DNA of 51,996 nt from an uncultured Pelagibacteraceae bacterium. Lineage in GTDB: Bacteria; Pseudomonadota; Alphaproteobacteria; Pelagibacterales; Pelagibacteraceae. The DNA lies in NCBI GenBank assembly GCA_902628195.1, contig CACOLY010000008.1, positions 1-51,996 of the forward strand. The letters are read 5' to 3'. The stretch's first letter is position 1. Each line of letters starts with the position of its first letter. The notes beneath the pieces are model-generated. The model saw nothing but the letters and a program-made list of their open reading frames with translations. It was not told where the DNA came from and did no database searches. Both the position numbers and the translations under genes were made by a program. Positions 37,555 to 46,562 of the stretch are shown here, piece by piece.

Positions 37555-37794
37555 TTAGTTAGCTTTTCCTTCAATAAATTTAACAGCATCACCTACTGTT
37601 AAAATTTTTTCTGCTTCACTGTCTGAAATCTCTGAGCCAAACTCTTCCTCGAAAGCCATTACTAATTCAACAGTATCTAAACTATCAGCACCTAAATCAT
37701 CAATGAAACTTGATTCCTCTGTAACTTTCGACTCATCAATACCTAAGTGATCTGCTACTATTTTTTTAACTTTACTTGAAATATCTTCTGACAT
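37555..37794 (-). CDS. acpP: Acyl carrier protein
   Basis: This 79-aa acidic protein carries growing fatty-acyl chains on a phosphopantetheine arm attached to the serine of [15 protein letters not shown]. It is strikingly acidic compared with its lysine-rich neighbours, as ACPs must be. The gene has its own promoter candidate in the fabG-acpP gap and a good ribosome binding site (AAAGGA, 5 bp before ATG), consistent with the high ACP level cells need. It sits between fabG and gmk. Confidence 0.98.
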   Translation of the reverse strand: MSEDISSKVKKIVADHLGIDESKVTEESSFIDDLGADSLDTVELVMAFEEEFGSEISDSEAEKILTVGDAVKFIEGKAN

Positions 37795-37819
37795 ATTGAT
37801 CCTTTATTGTTTTAAATTG

Positions 37820-37847
37820 TTAATAGTTTAAAAACTTGTTTTGTCAA
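37820..37847 (-). promoter_or_regulatory. Internal promoter for acpP
   Basis: On the minus strand a perfect -35 TTGACA (37847-37842) includes the fabG stop codon TGA. After 16 bp it is followed by TATTAA (37825-37820). Initiation near 37813 would give a leader of about 19 nt with the AAAGGA ribosome binding site before the acpP ATG at 37794. A separate acpP promoter inside the fab cluster is known in E. coli. Confidence 0.55.
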
Positions 37848-38581
37848 GCCATATACATACCACCATTAACATGTAAGGTCTCTCCATTGATATAATCAGA
37901 TTTATCAGAGGCTAAAAAAAGAACAGCATTTGCAATATCTTCAGGTTCTCCTAATCTTGCTGAAGGAATTTTAGATATAATAATTTCTTTATATTTTTCA
38001 TCAATCTTATCAGTCATAGCTGTTTTTATGAATCCAGGTGAAATGCAATTAATATTAATATTTTTTTTTGCATATTCTATTGCCAAAGTTTTTGACATTG
38101 CAACAATACCTGCTTTTGAAGCTGAGTAGTTGGCCTGTCCAAGATTTCCTGTGTGACCAACTATAGAAGTAATATTTATAATTTTTCCAGATTTATTTTT
38201 TAACATTTTTTTAATTGAAAATTTACTTAACAAAAAAGTTGAAGTTAAATTAACATCAATTACTTTTTTCCATTCTTCTAAGCTCATTCGAATTGATAAA
38301 TTATCTTTGGTTATTCCAGCATTGTTAACAATACAATTTAAAGTTCCACCTAGTTCTTTAGTAGCATTTTCAATAAATTCCTCAATTTTATCATTTTGAG
38401 ATATATCAAATTTTAAAATTTTAATATTTTCATATTTTGATTTTAATTCCTCAAGTTTTTCAACTCTAGTTCCAGATGCTAATACATTTGCATCATTCTC
38501 AACCAATTTTTTAACAATTGAATTTCCTATACCACCTGATGCACCTGTAACAATTATAGATTTGTTTTTTAAACTATTCAT
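37844..38581 (-). CDS. fabG: 3-oxoacyl-[ACP] reductase
   Basis: This 245-aa short-chain dehydrogenase reduces beta-ketoacyl-ACP with NADPH. The Rossmann loop VTGASGGIGNSI, the NNAGITKD motif, the catalytic NITSIVGHTGNLGQANYSAS (Ser, Tyr) with its following Lys, and ISPGFIKTAMTDKI are intact, ending in VNGGMYMA. Length matches E. coli FabG. It overlaps fabD by 4 bases, giving coupled translation, and its stop codon lies within the -35 of the acpP promoter. Confidence 0.97.
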   Translation of the reverse strand: MNSLKNKSIIVTGASGGIGNSIVKKLVENDANVLASGTRVEKLEELKSKYENIKILKFDISQNDKIEEFIENATKELGGTLNCIVNNAGITKDNLSIRMSLEEWKKVIDVNLTSTFLLSKFSIKKMLKNKSGKIINITSIVGHTGNLGQANYSASKAGIVAMSKTLAIEYAKKNININCISPGFIKTAMTDKIDEKYKEIIISKIPSARLGEPEDIANAVLFLASDKSDYINGETLHVNGGMYMA

Positions 38582-39504
38582 ATTTTCAAGTTATTTATAT
38601 CATTCTCATTATTAATTGTATCAATTTTTACTGACTTATTTATTCTTTTTATTAATCCAGATAAAACTTTACCGGGTCCAATCTCTATAAAATGATCAAC
38701 GTCATTCTTAATCATATAATTTACACTTTCTCTCCATCTTACTCTATTCTCAATTTGATCAATTAATAATTTCTTAATCTCATCTTTATTTGAAATTTCA
38801 CTGGCTGTTACATTGGAAATTAATACATTTTTTGATTCTTCAAAGTTTATATCATTAATTTCTTTTTTCATAATCTCAGTAGCCTTTTTCATAAGTTTGC
38901 AATGAAACGGCGCACTAACTGGTAGTTTAATATTTTTTATATTATTAGATTTTAAAATTTCAATTAATTTAGATAAGTCAGTATTTTTACCACTTATTAC
39001 AATTTGCCCATCTGAATTATCGTTTGCAATTTCAGCAATAAAATTTTTGTTATTAGCGTATAAAATTTTATCAATTATCTCTGTTGTTGAACCTAATACC
39101 GCAACCATACCTCCTTCACCTTTGGGTACAGCATTTTGCATAGAATCACCCCTAGTTCTTAAAAGTTTAATTGTTTCAGCAAAACCCAAATAACCAGCTG
39201 ACGATAAAGCAGAATATTCTCCAAGTGAATGTCCAGCAAAATACTTTGCTTGATGTAAATCAATATTAAATTCTTTAGTAATAACTTTAAATATTGAAAA
39301 ACTTATTAAAAATATTGCCGGTTGTGTATTGCAAGTTAAATCTAATTCTTCTTTAGGCCCCTCTAAAATAATTTTAGATAAATTTAATCCCAGAACTTCA
39401 TCGGCTTCTTTAAATAATCTTTTTACGATGTCATATTTGTCAAAGAACTCTTTTCCCATTCCTACTAATTGTGAACCTTGACCAGGAAAAATTACAGAAA
39501 ACAT
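38578..39504 (-). CDS. fabD: Malonyl-CoA:ACP transacylase
   Basis: This 308-aa enzyme loads malonyl groups from malonyl-CoA onto ACP. It begins with FPGQGSQLVGMGKEFF; the catalytic serine is in AGHSLGEYSAL, and the catalytic histidine is probably in SAPFHCKLMKKA. It is the first gene of fabD-fabG-acpP-gmk and divergent from rpsF, with 86 bp between. Substrate comes from acetyl-CoA carboxylase, two of whose subunits (accB, accC) are at 19105-20876. Confidence 0.96.
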   Translation of the reverse strand: MFSVIFPGQGSQLVGMGKEFFDKYDIVKRLFKEADEVLGLNLSKIILEGPKEELDLTCNTQPAIFLISFSIFKVITKEFNIDLHQAKYFAGHSLGEYSALSSAGYLGFAETIKLLRTRGDSMQNAVPKGEGGMVAVLGSTTEIIDKILYANNKNFIAEIANDNSDGQIVISGKNTDLSKLIEILKSNNIKNIKLPVSAPFHCKLMKKATEIMKKEINDINFEESKNVLISNVTASEISNKDEIKKLLIDQIENRVRWRESVNYMIKNDVDHFIEIGPGKVLSGLIKRINKSVKIDTINNENDINNLKI

Positions 39505-39530
39505 ATTAAAAAACCTATTTATTTGTCCTT

Positions 39531-39558
39531 TTTGCTATTGTAATTGAAGGTTTATAAT
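39531..39558 (+). promoter_or_regulatory. Candidate promoter of the rpsF operon
   Basis: A perfect -10 TATAAT (39553-39558) is preceded at 16 bp by the weak -35 TTTGCT (39531-39536). Initiation near 39565 would leave about 26 nt before the rpsF ATG at 39591, without a clear Shine-Dalgarno sequence. It could serve much of the long plus-strand gene run that follows. Confidence 0.45.
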
Positions 39559-39590
39559 AGTATATCCTCATTTTTTATTAAACAAGATTC

Positions 39591-39944
39591 ATGAATTTAT
39601 ACGAACACACAATTATAGCAAGACAAGACACTTCCCCAAGTGAAATTAAACAATTAACTGAAAAATATTCTAAAATTGTTGAAAAAAATGAGGGCGAGAT
39701 TGTTAAAACTGAAAACTGGGGTTTATTAAATCTTTCATATTTAATCAAAAAAAATAAAAAAGGTAGCTACATTCATTTTAAAATCAAAGGAAAAGGAAAT
39801 GTGATTGATGAGCTAGAGAAAAGTGAGGCTATTGATAAAAAATTATTAAGGTATCTGACTGTTAAAGTTAAAGAATTTGATTTTAATTCAAATTATTTTT
39901 CAAAAAAAGAGGATACTGAAAAAACTGAAAATAAAAGAAGTTAA
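39591..39944 (+). CDS. rpsF: 30S ribosomal protein S6
   Basis: This 117-aa protein has the S6 fold signature [19 protein letters not shown] at the start, and [19 protein letters not shown] in the middle, where it packs against S18 on the 30S platform. A short charged tail follows. It heads the rpsF-rpsR-rplI cluster, with rpsR 2 bp later. The ATG context lacks a strong ribosome binding site, common for the first gene in transcripts of this window. Confidence 0.97.
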   Translation: MNLYEHTIIARQDTSPSEIKQLTEKYSKIVEKNEGEIVKTENWGLLNLSYLIKKNKKGSYIHFKIKGKGNVIDELEKSEAIDKKLLRYLTVKVKEFDFNSNYFSKKEDTEKTENKRS

Positions 39945-39946
39945 AA

Positions 39947-40219
39947 ATGCCAAAAAAACAAAGTGGTAATAAAAGAAATAAACAAAGTAACTTTGCAAAA
40001 CTAAGTATATTTCAACCAAATAAAAATAGGTTTAAAAAAAGCTGTCCTTTATCAGTAAAAGGTGCGCCAAAAATAGATTATAAGAACATAAAACTATTGA
40101 GGAAATATGTCTCTGAAAATGGAAAAATTCTACCCTCAAGAATAACAAATGTGAGCCAAAAAAAACAGAGAGAACTTTCGCTATCTATTAAGAGAGCAAG
40201 AAATTTAGCTTTAATATAA
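39947..40219 (+). CDS. rpsR: 30S ribosomal protein S18
   Basis: This 90-aa basic protein binds S6 and 16S rRNA. The conserved core is [20 protein letters not shown] followed by [20 protein letters not shown] and KRARNLALI. The N-terminal third is basic and variable. It lies between rpsF (2 bp) and rplI (1 bp), in the standard bacterial order. Length is within the family range, with a slightly extended N-terminus. Confidence 0.97.
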   Translation: MPKKQSGNKRNKQSNFAKLSIFQPNKNRFKKSCPLSVKGAPKIDYKNIKLLRKYVSENGKILPSRITNVSQKKQRELSLSIKRARNLALI

Positions 40220-40220
40220 A

Positions 40221-40679
40221 ATGAAAGTAATTTTATTAGAAAATTTAAAAAAGATTGGCTCTATTGGTGATGTAATAGAAGTTAAAAGAGGATTCGCTAG
40301 AAACTTTTTAATATCTAATAAGAAAGCATTATATGCCTCAAAAGAAAATATTTCTCAAGTTGAAAAGATAAAATCAGAACTGTCAAAAAAAGACAATGAA
40401 AGAAAACAAGATGCAAAAAAGATAGCAGAAAAAATAAATAAAAAAGAGTATGATATAAAAAAACTTAGTACTGAAAATAATGAATTATATGGATCTGTTA
40501 AACCGACTGAAATAGCTAAATTGATAAAAGAAATAAATAAATTAGATATTAAGCCGTCTATGATCGAGCCTGTTAAAGAAATAAAATCTATTGGAAAATT
40601 TAAAGTTAAAATTTCTTTACACTCAGAAGTTGATGCTGAAATCTTAGTGAATGTAAAGTCAGCAGAAACTATTCAATAA
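40221..40679 (+). CDS. rplI: 50S ribosomal protein L9
   Basis: This 152-aa protein has the L9 N-terminal domain MKVILLENLKKIGSIGDVIE followed by VKRGFARNFLI, then a long charged helix (about residues 45-80) and a C-terminal domain containing ELYGSVKPTEIAKLI. L9 reaches out from the L1 side of the large subunit. It begins 1 bp after rpsR. The 73-bp gap to dnaB is T-rich with no clear hairpin, so transcription probably continues into dnaB. Confidence 0.97.
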   Translation: MKVILLENLKKIGSIGDVIEVKRGFARNFLISNKKALYASKENISQVEKIKSELSKKDNERKQDAKKIAEKINKKEYDIKKLSTENNELYGSVKPTEIAKLIKEINKLDIKPSMIEPVKEIKSIGKFKVKISLHSEVDAEILVNVKSAETIQ

Positions 40680-40752
40680 TAATTATACAATTTTTTCCCC
40701 AATAAATTTTTACAATTTTTTTTTCTATTTTTTTTGAGTAACTTTATTATTT

Positions 40753-42171
40753 ATGGAAAAAAATTTAAGCCTAGTCCAAGACAAATTTAAAGAATTACCT
40801 AATAATATAGAGGCAGAACAAGCGGTTATTGGCTCTATACTTGTCTCAAATGAAATTTTTGACGAAATACACATTATTGTATCTAGTGAAAACTTTTATG
40901 ATCCAATGCATCAAAAAATTTTTAATGCAATTGAAAGTTTAATTTTTAAAGGAATGTTAGCAAATCCAATAACGCTCAAAAATTATTTTAAGGATGAGGG
41001 AGATGATTTAGATATTCCTGAATATTTAGTAAAAATTACTAAATTCTCAACATCTACTAGACAAGCTACAGAATACTCAAAAATAATTTATGATATGTAC
41101 GTTAGAAGACAACTTATAAAAATTTCTGAGGAAACAATTGATACTGCGAAATTAAATGATTTAGATATAAATGGTCAAAACATAATAGAAAAATCCGAAA
41201 GATTACTTTATGATCTTGCTGAAAATGGATCTTTCAATTCATCGTTGATTAAATTCGATGAAGCCATGAGACAAACGATTGAAATGGCAACTGCCGCTTA
41301 TAAAAATGAAGAAGGAATTGTTGGAGTACCAACTGGTTTGAAAGATTTAGATGATAGGCTTGGTGGACTTCATAGGTCTGACCTAATTATTATTGCTGGA
41401 AGACCTGGAATGGGTAAAACAGCGTTAGCTACAAATATTGCATTTAATGCTGCACAGAAATTACTAGATAGTGAAAGAAAATCTTCAATAGCTTTTTTTT
41501 CATTAGAAATGTCTTCTGAACAACTTTCAACAAGAATTTTGGCAGAACAATCAAGAATTAAATCGAATGATATACGACGTGGAAAAATTTCTGATGATCA
41601 GTTTGATAAATTTATAGAAACTTCAAAAAATATTTCAGAACTTCCATTATTTATTGATGAAACACCAGCAATTAGTATTGCTGCATTAAGTAACAGAGCT
41701 AGAAGGGTTAAAAGATTAAAGGGTCTTGATATGATTATTGTGGATTATATTCAATTAATGAAAGGATCTTATAATAATAAAGATGGAAGAGTGCAGGAAA
41801 TTTCTGAAATTACTCAAGGGCTTAAAGCGATTGCTAAAGAGCTCTCTATCCCTGTTGTTGCACTCTCTCAATTATCAAGAGCTGTTGAGCAAAGAGATGA
41901 CAAAAAACCTCAACTTTCAGATTTAAGAGAATCTGGATCAATCGAACAAGACGCTGATGTTGTTATGTTTGTTTATAGAGAGTCATATTACTTAAAATCT
42001 AAAGAACCTAGGCCTGCAACAGTAGAACATGCTGAGTGGCAGGCTAAAATGAACGAAGTATCACATTTAGCCGAGCTTATAATTAGCAAACAAAGACATG
42101 GTCCTACAGGCAATATTAATTTAGAATTTGAGGAAATGTTTACTAAATTTAAAGATCTACAAAATAACTAA
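40753..42171 (+). CDS. dnaB: Replicative DNA helicase DnaB
   Basis: This 472-aa hexameric helicase unwinds DNA at the replication fork. The N-terminal primase-interaction domain starts at LPNNIEAEQAVIGSIL, and the RecA-like C-terminal domain carries Walker A IAGRPGMGKTAL (about residue 213-224), SLEMSSEQLSTR, Walker B IIVDYIQLM and VALSQLSRAVEQR. There is no intein or truncation. Following rplI is a common bacterial location for dnaB. Confidence 0.97.
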   Translation: MEKNLSLVQDKFKELPNNIEAEQAVIGSILVSNEIFDEIHIIVSSENFYDPMHQKIFNAIESLIFKGMLANPITLKNYFKDEGDDLDIPEYLVKITKFSTSTRQATEYSKIIYDMYVRRQLIKISEETIDTAKLNDLDINGQNIIEKSERLLYDLAENGSFNSSLIKFDEAMRQTIEMATAAYKNEEGIVGVPTGLKDLDDRLGGLHRSDLIIIAGRPGMGKTALATNIAFNAAQKLLDSERKSSIAFFSLEMSSEQLSTRILAEQSRIKSNDIRRGKISDDQFDKFIETSKNISELPLFIDETPAISIAALSNRARRVKRLKGLDMIIVDYIQLMKGSYNNKDGRVQEISEITQGLKAIAKELSIPVVALSQLSRAVEQRDDKKPQLSDLRESGSIEQDADVVMFVYRESYYLKSKEPRPATVEHAEWQAKMNEVSHLAELIISKQRHGPTGNINLEFEEMFTKFKDLQNN

Positions 42172-42192
42172 ATTTCAATATAAAAGGGTTAA

Positions 42193-44577
42193 ATGTTTGC
42201 CCAATTTTATGAAAATATAGTTTTGAGAAATCCAAAATCTATATTCGTTATATTGTTGATCGCTTTAATCAGCTTTGGATTCTATTCAAAAGATTTTAGG
42301 TTAGACGCCTCGTCTGACACTTTACTCATAGAAGGAGATCCAGATCTTAAATATCTTCAAGAAATATCTAAAAAATATGGATCAAAAGAATTTTTGATTT
42401 TAACTTACACTCCAAAAGAGGGAATGATATCTAATGTTTCTATAAATAATCTCTTAAGCCTCAAGTATAAAATTCAAAGTCTAGAATGGGTACATAATGT
42501 TGTTACTCTATTAGACATTCCTTTGTTAGATAATTCTGAAGCACCTTTGCAAGAACGATTAGAAAAATTCAAAACCCTTAAAGATGATGATGTCGATAGA
42601 GATAGAGGTTTTAAAGAAATACTTAGTAGCCCAGTTTTTAGAAATTTTGTGATCAGTGAGGATGGTAAAACAAGTGGGATAATAGTTTATTTGAAACAAA
42701 ACGAAACATTAAAAAATATGGATAATAAAACAAGAAAAGAAATAGAAGATTTTAAAGATCAAATAAAAAAACAAAATCATAAAAATATTCTAGAAATTAG
42801 AGAAATTATTAAAAGTTATGAAGATATTGGAAAAATACACTTAGGTGGAATACCAATGATTGCTGATGACATGATGTCTTTCATAAAAAGTGATATAATT
42901 GTTTTTGGATTGGGAGTTCTTTTATTTATTGTAGCAACACTGTGGTATGTTTTTAGAAAATTGATTTGGATTTTAGTCCCAATTAGTAGTTGTTTTTTTT
43001 CTGTAATAATTATGACTGGGTTGCTAGGTTTATTAGGATGGAAAGTGACAGTGATATCATCAAATTTTATTGCTCTTATGTTAATTTTAACAATGGCAAT
43101 GAATATTCATATGAGTACGAGATTTTTACAACTAAGGGAAAAATTTTCAGATAAAAATATATTAGAATTAATTATTTTGACTACAAACAAAATGTTTTGG
43201 CCAATTTTGTATACTGTACTTACAACCATAATAGCTTTTCTTTCACTCATATTTAGTGAAATAAAACCAATTATTGATTTTGGTTGGATGATGACAATAG
43301 GTTTAATTACTTCACTAATTATTACTTTTACGCTTCTACCAACTCTAATAAACTTTGTACCTAAAGAAAATATTTCTTTAAAAGAATATAAAAATTCCAA
43401 GATAACAACACTTTTTTCAAAAATTTCTCAAAATAATCAAAAATCGATTTTTTTTATTACAGGTATAATCATTCTTTTAAGTGCTGTTGGAATAAGTCGT
43501 CTTGAAGTTGAAAATAGTTTCATAAATTATTTTGATAAAAAAACAGAAATTTATAAAGGAATGAAATTAATAGATGAAAAATTAGGAGGAACTACTCCAT
43601 TAGAAGTAATTTTAAAATTTCCAGAAAAGAAAAAAATTTCCGAAGATGATGACTTTGAAGATTGGGGTGATGAAAATGAAGAAGAAAATGATGAAAAATA
43701 TTGGTTTACAAAAGACAAGATAGATAAAATTACACTTGTTCATAATTATTTGGATAGTCTACCTGAAATTGGAAAAGTTATATCTTTTTCATCAGTTATA
43801 GATGTTGCTACTTTGTTGAATGATAATAAACCATTAGGAACTTTGGAAATGGGGGTATTATATTCAAAGATACCAGAAAGTATCAAAACAGAAATTATTG
43901 ATCCATATATTTCAATTAAGGATAACGAAGCGAGAATAAATTTGAGAATTATAGACTCACAAGAAAATTTAAGAAGAAATGATTTAATTAAAAAGATTAA
44001 TTATGATTTAAAAAATAAAATTGGGTTAAATGAAAATGAATTTAAACTTGCTGGAGTTTTAATTTTATTTAATAATTTGCTTCAAAGTCTATTTAAATCT
44101 CAAATTTTAACTTTAGGACTTGTAATGATTGGAATATTTGGGATGTTTATAGTTTTGTTTAAAAATATCAAACTATCTATTATTGGAGTAGTTCCTAATT
44201 TTATAGCAGCTTTTTTTATTTTAGGCATAATTGGCTTAATTGGTATCCCTTTGGATATGATGACTATAACTATTGCAGCTATAACTATTGGTATTGCTGT
44301 TGATAATAGTATTCATTACATTTATAGGTTCAAAGAAGAGTATAATAATTTTAACAATTATAAAAAAACTTTAGAAATTTGTCATTCAACTGTTGGTAGA
44401 GCGATTTTAAATACATCAATTACAATTGTATTTGGATTTTCAATATTAGTTTTGTCTAAATTTATACCTACAATTTATTTTGGAATTTTTACAGGTATTG
44501 CAATGTTGCTTGCCATGATATCTGTTCTTACCTTATTACCAACGCTTATTTTGTTGGTAAAACCTTTTGGAAAATAA
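42193..44577 (+). CDS. RND-superfamily exporter (MMPL/SSD type, COG1033-like)
   Basis: This 794-aa protein has two similar halves. Each has a membrane helix, a large periplasmic loop, and a cluster of about five helices (near residues 233-400 and 640-790). The first half has LDASSDTLLIEGDPDLKYL, typical of COG1033, and the second has the TIGIAVDNSIHYIYRFKEE motif with an acidic residue within the membrane. Transport substrate is unknown; relatives move lipids or hydrophobic molecules. An acidic run, EDDDFEDWGDENEEENDEK at about residues 481-499, interrupts the second periplasmic loop. No membrane-fusion partner is nearby, as expected for this subclass. Confidence 0.85.
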   Translation: MFAQFYENIVLRNPKSIFVILLIALISFGFYSKDFRLDASSDTLLIEGDPDLKYLQEISKKYGSKEFLILTYTPKEGMISNVSINNLLSLKYKIQSLEWVHNVVTLLDIPLLDNSEAPLQERLEKFKTLKDDDVDRDRGFKEILSSPVFRNFVISEDGKTSGIIVYLKQNETLKNMDNKTRKEIEDFKDQIKKQNHKNILEIREIIKSYEDIGKIHLGGIPMIADDMMSFIKSDIIVFGLGVLLFIVATLWYVFRKLIWILVPISSCFFSVIIMTGLLGLLGWKVTVISSNFIALMLILTMAMNIHMSTRFLQLREKFSDKNILELIILTTNKMFWPILYTVLTTIIAFLSLIFSEIKPIIDFGWMMTIGLITSLIITFTLLPTLINFVPKENISLKEYKNSKITTLFSKISQNNQKSIFFITGIIILLSAVGISRLEVENSFINYFDKKTEIYKGMKLIDEKLGGTTPLEVILKFPEKKKISEDDDFEDWGDENEEENDEKYWFTKDKIDKITLVHNYLDSLPEIGKVISFSSVIDVATLLNDNKPLGTLEMGVLYSKIPESIKTEIIDPYISIKDNEARINLRIIDSQENLRRNDLIKKINYDLKNKIGLNENEFKLAGVLILFNNLLQSLFKSQILTLGLVMIGIFGMFIVLFKNIKLSIIGVVPNFIAAFFILGIIGLIGIPLDMMTITIAAITIGIAVDNSIHYIYRFKEEYNNFNNYKKTLEICHSTVGRAILNTSITIVFGFSILVLSKFIPTIYFGIFTGIAMLLAMISVLTLLPTLILLVKPFGK

Positions 44578-44584
44578 TTTGTAG

Positions 44585-45127
44585 ATGGAATTTTTAAAAG
44601 AGTTTTATAATTCAATATCTGTTTTAGATTTTATCTATCTAATTATTACAATTTTATCTCTGATAAAATGTTATCGTAAAGGGTTTGTTTTGAGTCTTTT
44701 AGCAATGGCAAAATGGCTATTTGCTTATATCATCACTTTGATTATCTTTCCTAGAGCAAAACCATATGTAAAAGATATAATTGATAACGAATATATTTTA
44801 GATGTTACCCTAGGTATATCAATTTTTATAATTGTAATTTTCTTGGTATTACTTATCAACAAAGGTATTAGCAAAGCAGTTAGGTATACTGGACTTGGAA
44901 GCTTAGACACAATTTTTGGATTCTTTTTTGGATTCGTGAGATCATATATCATTGCAGTGTGTATATTTTCTGGAATTCATATCGTTTATAATCATGATAA
45001 ATGGCCATTAAATCATAGTAAATCATACATCTTTCCATATTTAAAAAAAGGTAGTAATTATTTATTAAAAGAATTTCCCGATGAAAAAAAGTATCAAGAC
45101 TCTAAAGAAAAAATTAAAGAACTTTAA
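44585..45127 (+). CDS. cvpA: CvpA family membrane protein
   Basis: This 180-aa protein has four hydrophobic segments (about residues 13-30, 38-57, 75-96 and 112-132). It shows the family motifs LDFIYLIITILSLIKCYRKG at the start and GLGSLDTIFGFFFGFVRSYI in the middle. CvpA is a poorly understood inner-membrane protein, needed for colicin V production in E. coli and linked to bile-salt and envelope stress in other species. Its 3' end overlaps purF by 47 bases in another frame. The cvpA-purF pairing is ancient, also seen in E. coli. Confidence 0.85.
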   Translation: MEFLKEFYNSISVLDFIYLIITILSLIKCYRKGFVLSLLAMAKWLFAYIITLIIFPRAKPYVKDIIDNEYILDVTLGISIFIIVIFLVLLINKGISKAVRYTGLGSLDTIFGFFFGFVRSYIIAVCIFSGIHIVYNHDKWPLNHSKSYIFPYLKKGSNYLLKEFPDEKKYQDSKEKIKEL

Positions 45128-46562
45128 CCCAAAAATAAAAGAAGAATGTGGTGTGTTCGGTATTAGCAATGCTCAAGATGCCTCAGCATTAACTGCTCTT
45201 GGACTTCACGCTCTTCAACATCGAGGGCAAGAAGGATGTGGTATAGTTACATTTGATGGAAAACATTATTTTTCAGAAAAAAGATTTGGTCTTGTTGGTG
45301 ACAATTTTAATAAAGAAAAAATTTTAAAAAAATTAAAAGGTAATTATGCAATAGGCCATAATAGATATAGTACAACTGGTGATAACACTTTAAGAAATAT
45401 ACAACCCTTTTTTGCAGATACTAATGCTGGCGGTATTGGTGTAGCTCACAACGGTAATCTAACTAATTCTATATCATTGAGAAAAAAATTAGTTGAAGAA
45501 GGGGCTATTTTTTATACAACTTCAGATACCGAGACTATTGTTCAGTTAATAGCTAAATCAAAAAGAAAAAAAACTATTGATAAAATTATTGATGCTATTT
45601 TTCAAATTCAGGGAGGTTATGCATTAGTAATGCTTACACAAACGTCTCTCGTCGGAGTAAGAGATCCTTTTGGAATACGTCCATTGGTAATAGGAAAAAT
45701 AAATAATAGTTTTGTCTTGGCATCAGAAACGTGTGCATTAGATATAATAGGTGCAAAATTTATTAGGGAGGTTGATCATGGAGAAATTGTTTTAATCGAA
45801 AAAGATGAAATCATTAGTGTCAAACCTTTTCCTCCAAGAAAAATAAGGCCTTGTGTTTTTGAGTACATTTATTTTTCAAGACCAGATAGTATTTTAAATG
45901 GTAAAAGTGCTTATGAACATCGTAAAAATCTAGGTATTGAACTTGCAAAAGAAAATGATTCTAAAGCTGATATAGTCGTACCTGTCCCTGACTCAGGGAA
46001 TGCGGCTGCACTTGGTTTTGCACAACATCTTAATATAAAATTTGAATTGGGTCTTATTAGAAACCATTATGTTGGCAGAACATTTATAGAGCCAAGTCAA
46101 AAAATTAGAAGTTTGGGGGTCAAACTCAAATTAAATGCAAATCAATCAACAATAGAAGGTAAAAAAATTATTTTAATTGACGATTCTCTTGTAAGAGGCA
46201 CTACCTCTTATAAAATTATAAAAATGTTATATGATGCTGGAGCTAAAGAAGTTCATATGAAAATAGCTTGTCCAGAAATAAAGTTTCCTGACTTTTATGG
46301 TGTAGATACTCCTACAAAGAAAGAGCTACTTGCAGCAAATAAAACAAATGAGGAAATATGTGAATATATTGGTGCAAAATCTTTAAATTTTTTAACTTTA
46401 AATGGTTTATATAAAGCTATTGGATATCACAAAAGAAATAATGATTATCCTCAACTTACTGACCATTATTTTACTGGAGATTATCCAGTAAAACCAATCG
46501 ATGAACTTGGCGACAATAAGGTCACTCAACTTTCCCTACTAAATACAGGATATAATAATTAA
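45081..46562 (+). CDS. purF: Amidophosphoribosyltransferase
   Basis: This 493-aa enzyme makes phosphoribosylamine, the first committed purine step. The N-terminal glutaminase has its nucleophile at C23 in EECGVFGI; the 22 residues before it would be a removable propeptide. HALQHRGQEGCGIV and HNRYSTTGDNTLRN follow. The PRPP loop is LIDDSLVRGTTS. The ATG at 45081 is the only reasonable start; it gives the expected short propeptide although it lies 47 bases inside cvpA. purM and purN are 18 kb away, on the same strand. Confidence 0.96.
   Translation: MKKSIKTLKKKLKNFNPKIKEECGVFGISNAQDASALTALGLHALQHRGQEGCGIVTFDGKHYFSEKRFGLVGDNFNKEKILKKLKGNYAIGHNRYSTTGDNTLRNIQPFFADTNAGGIGVAHNGNLTNSISLRKKLVEEGAIFYTTSDTETIVQLIAKSKRKKTIDKIIDAIFQIQGGYALVMLTQTSLVGVRDPFGIRPLVIGKINNSFVLASETCALDIIGAKFIREVDHGEIVLIEKDEIISVKPFPPRKIRPCVFEYIYFSRPDSILNGKSAYEHRKNLGIELAKENDSKADIVVPVPDSGNAAALGFAQHLNIKFELGLIRNHYVGRTFIEPSQKIRSLGVKLKLNANQSTIEGKKIILIDDSLVRGTTSYKIIKMLYDAGAKEVHMKIACPEIKFPDFYGVDTPTKKELLAANKTNEEICEYIGAKSLNFLTLNGLYKAIGYHKRNNDYPQLTDHYFTGDYPVKPIDELGDNKVTQLSLLNTGYNN

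Noticed and set aside
43107..43400. 97-aa minus-strand frame inside the RND exporter gene
   Set aside because: It is antisense to transmembrane segments of the exporter, with no independent signals.
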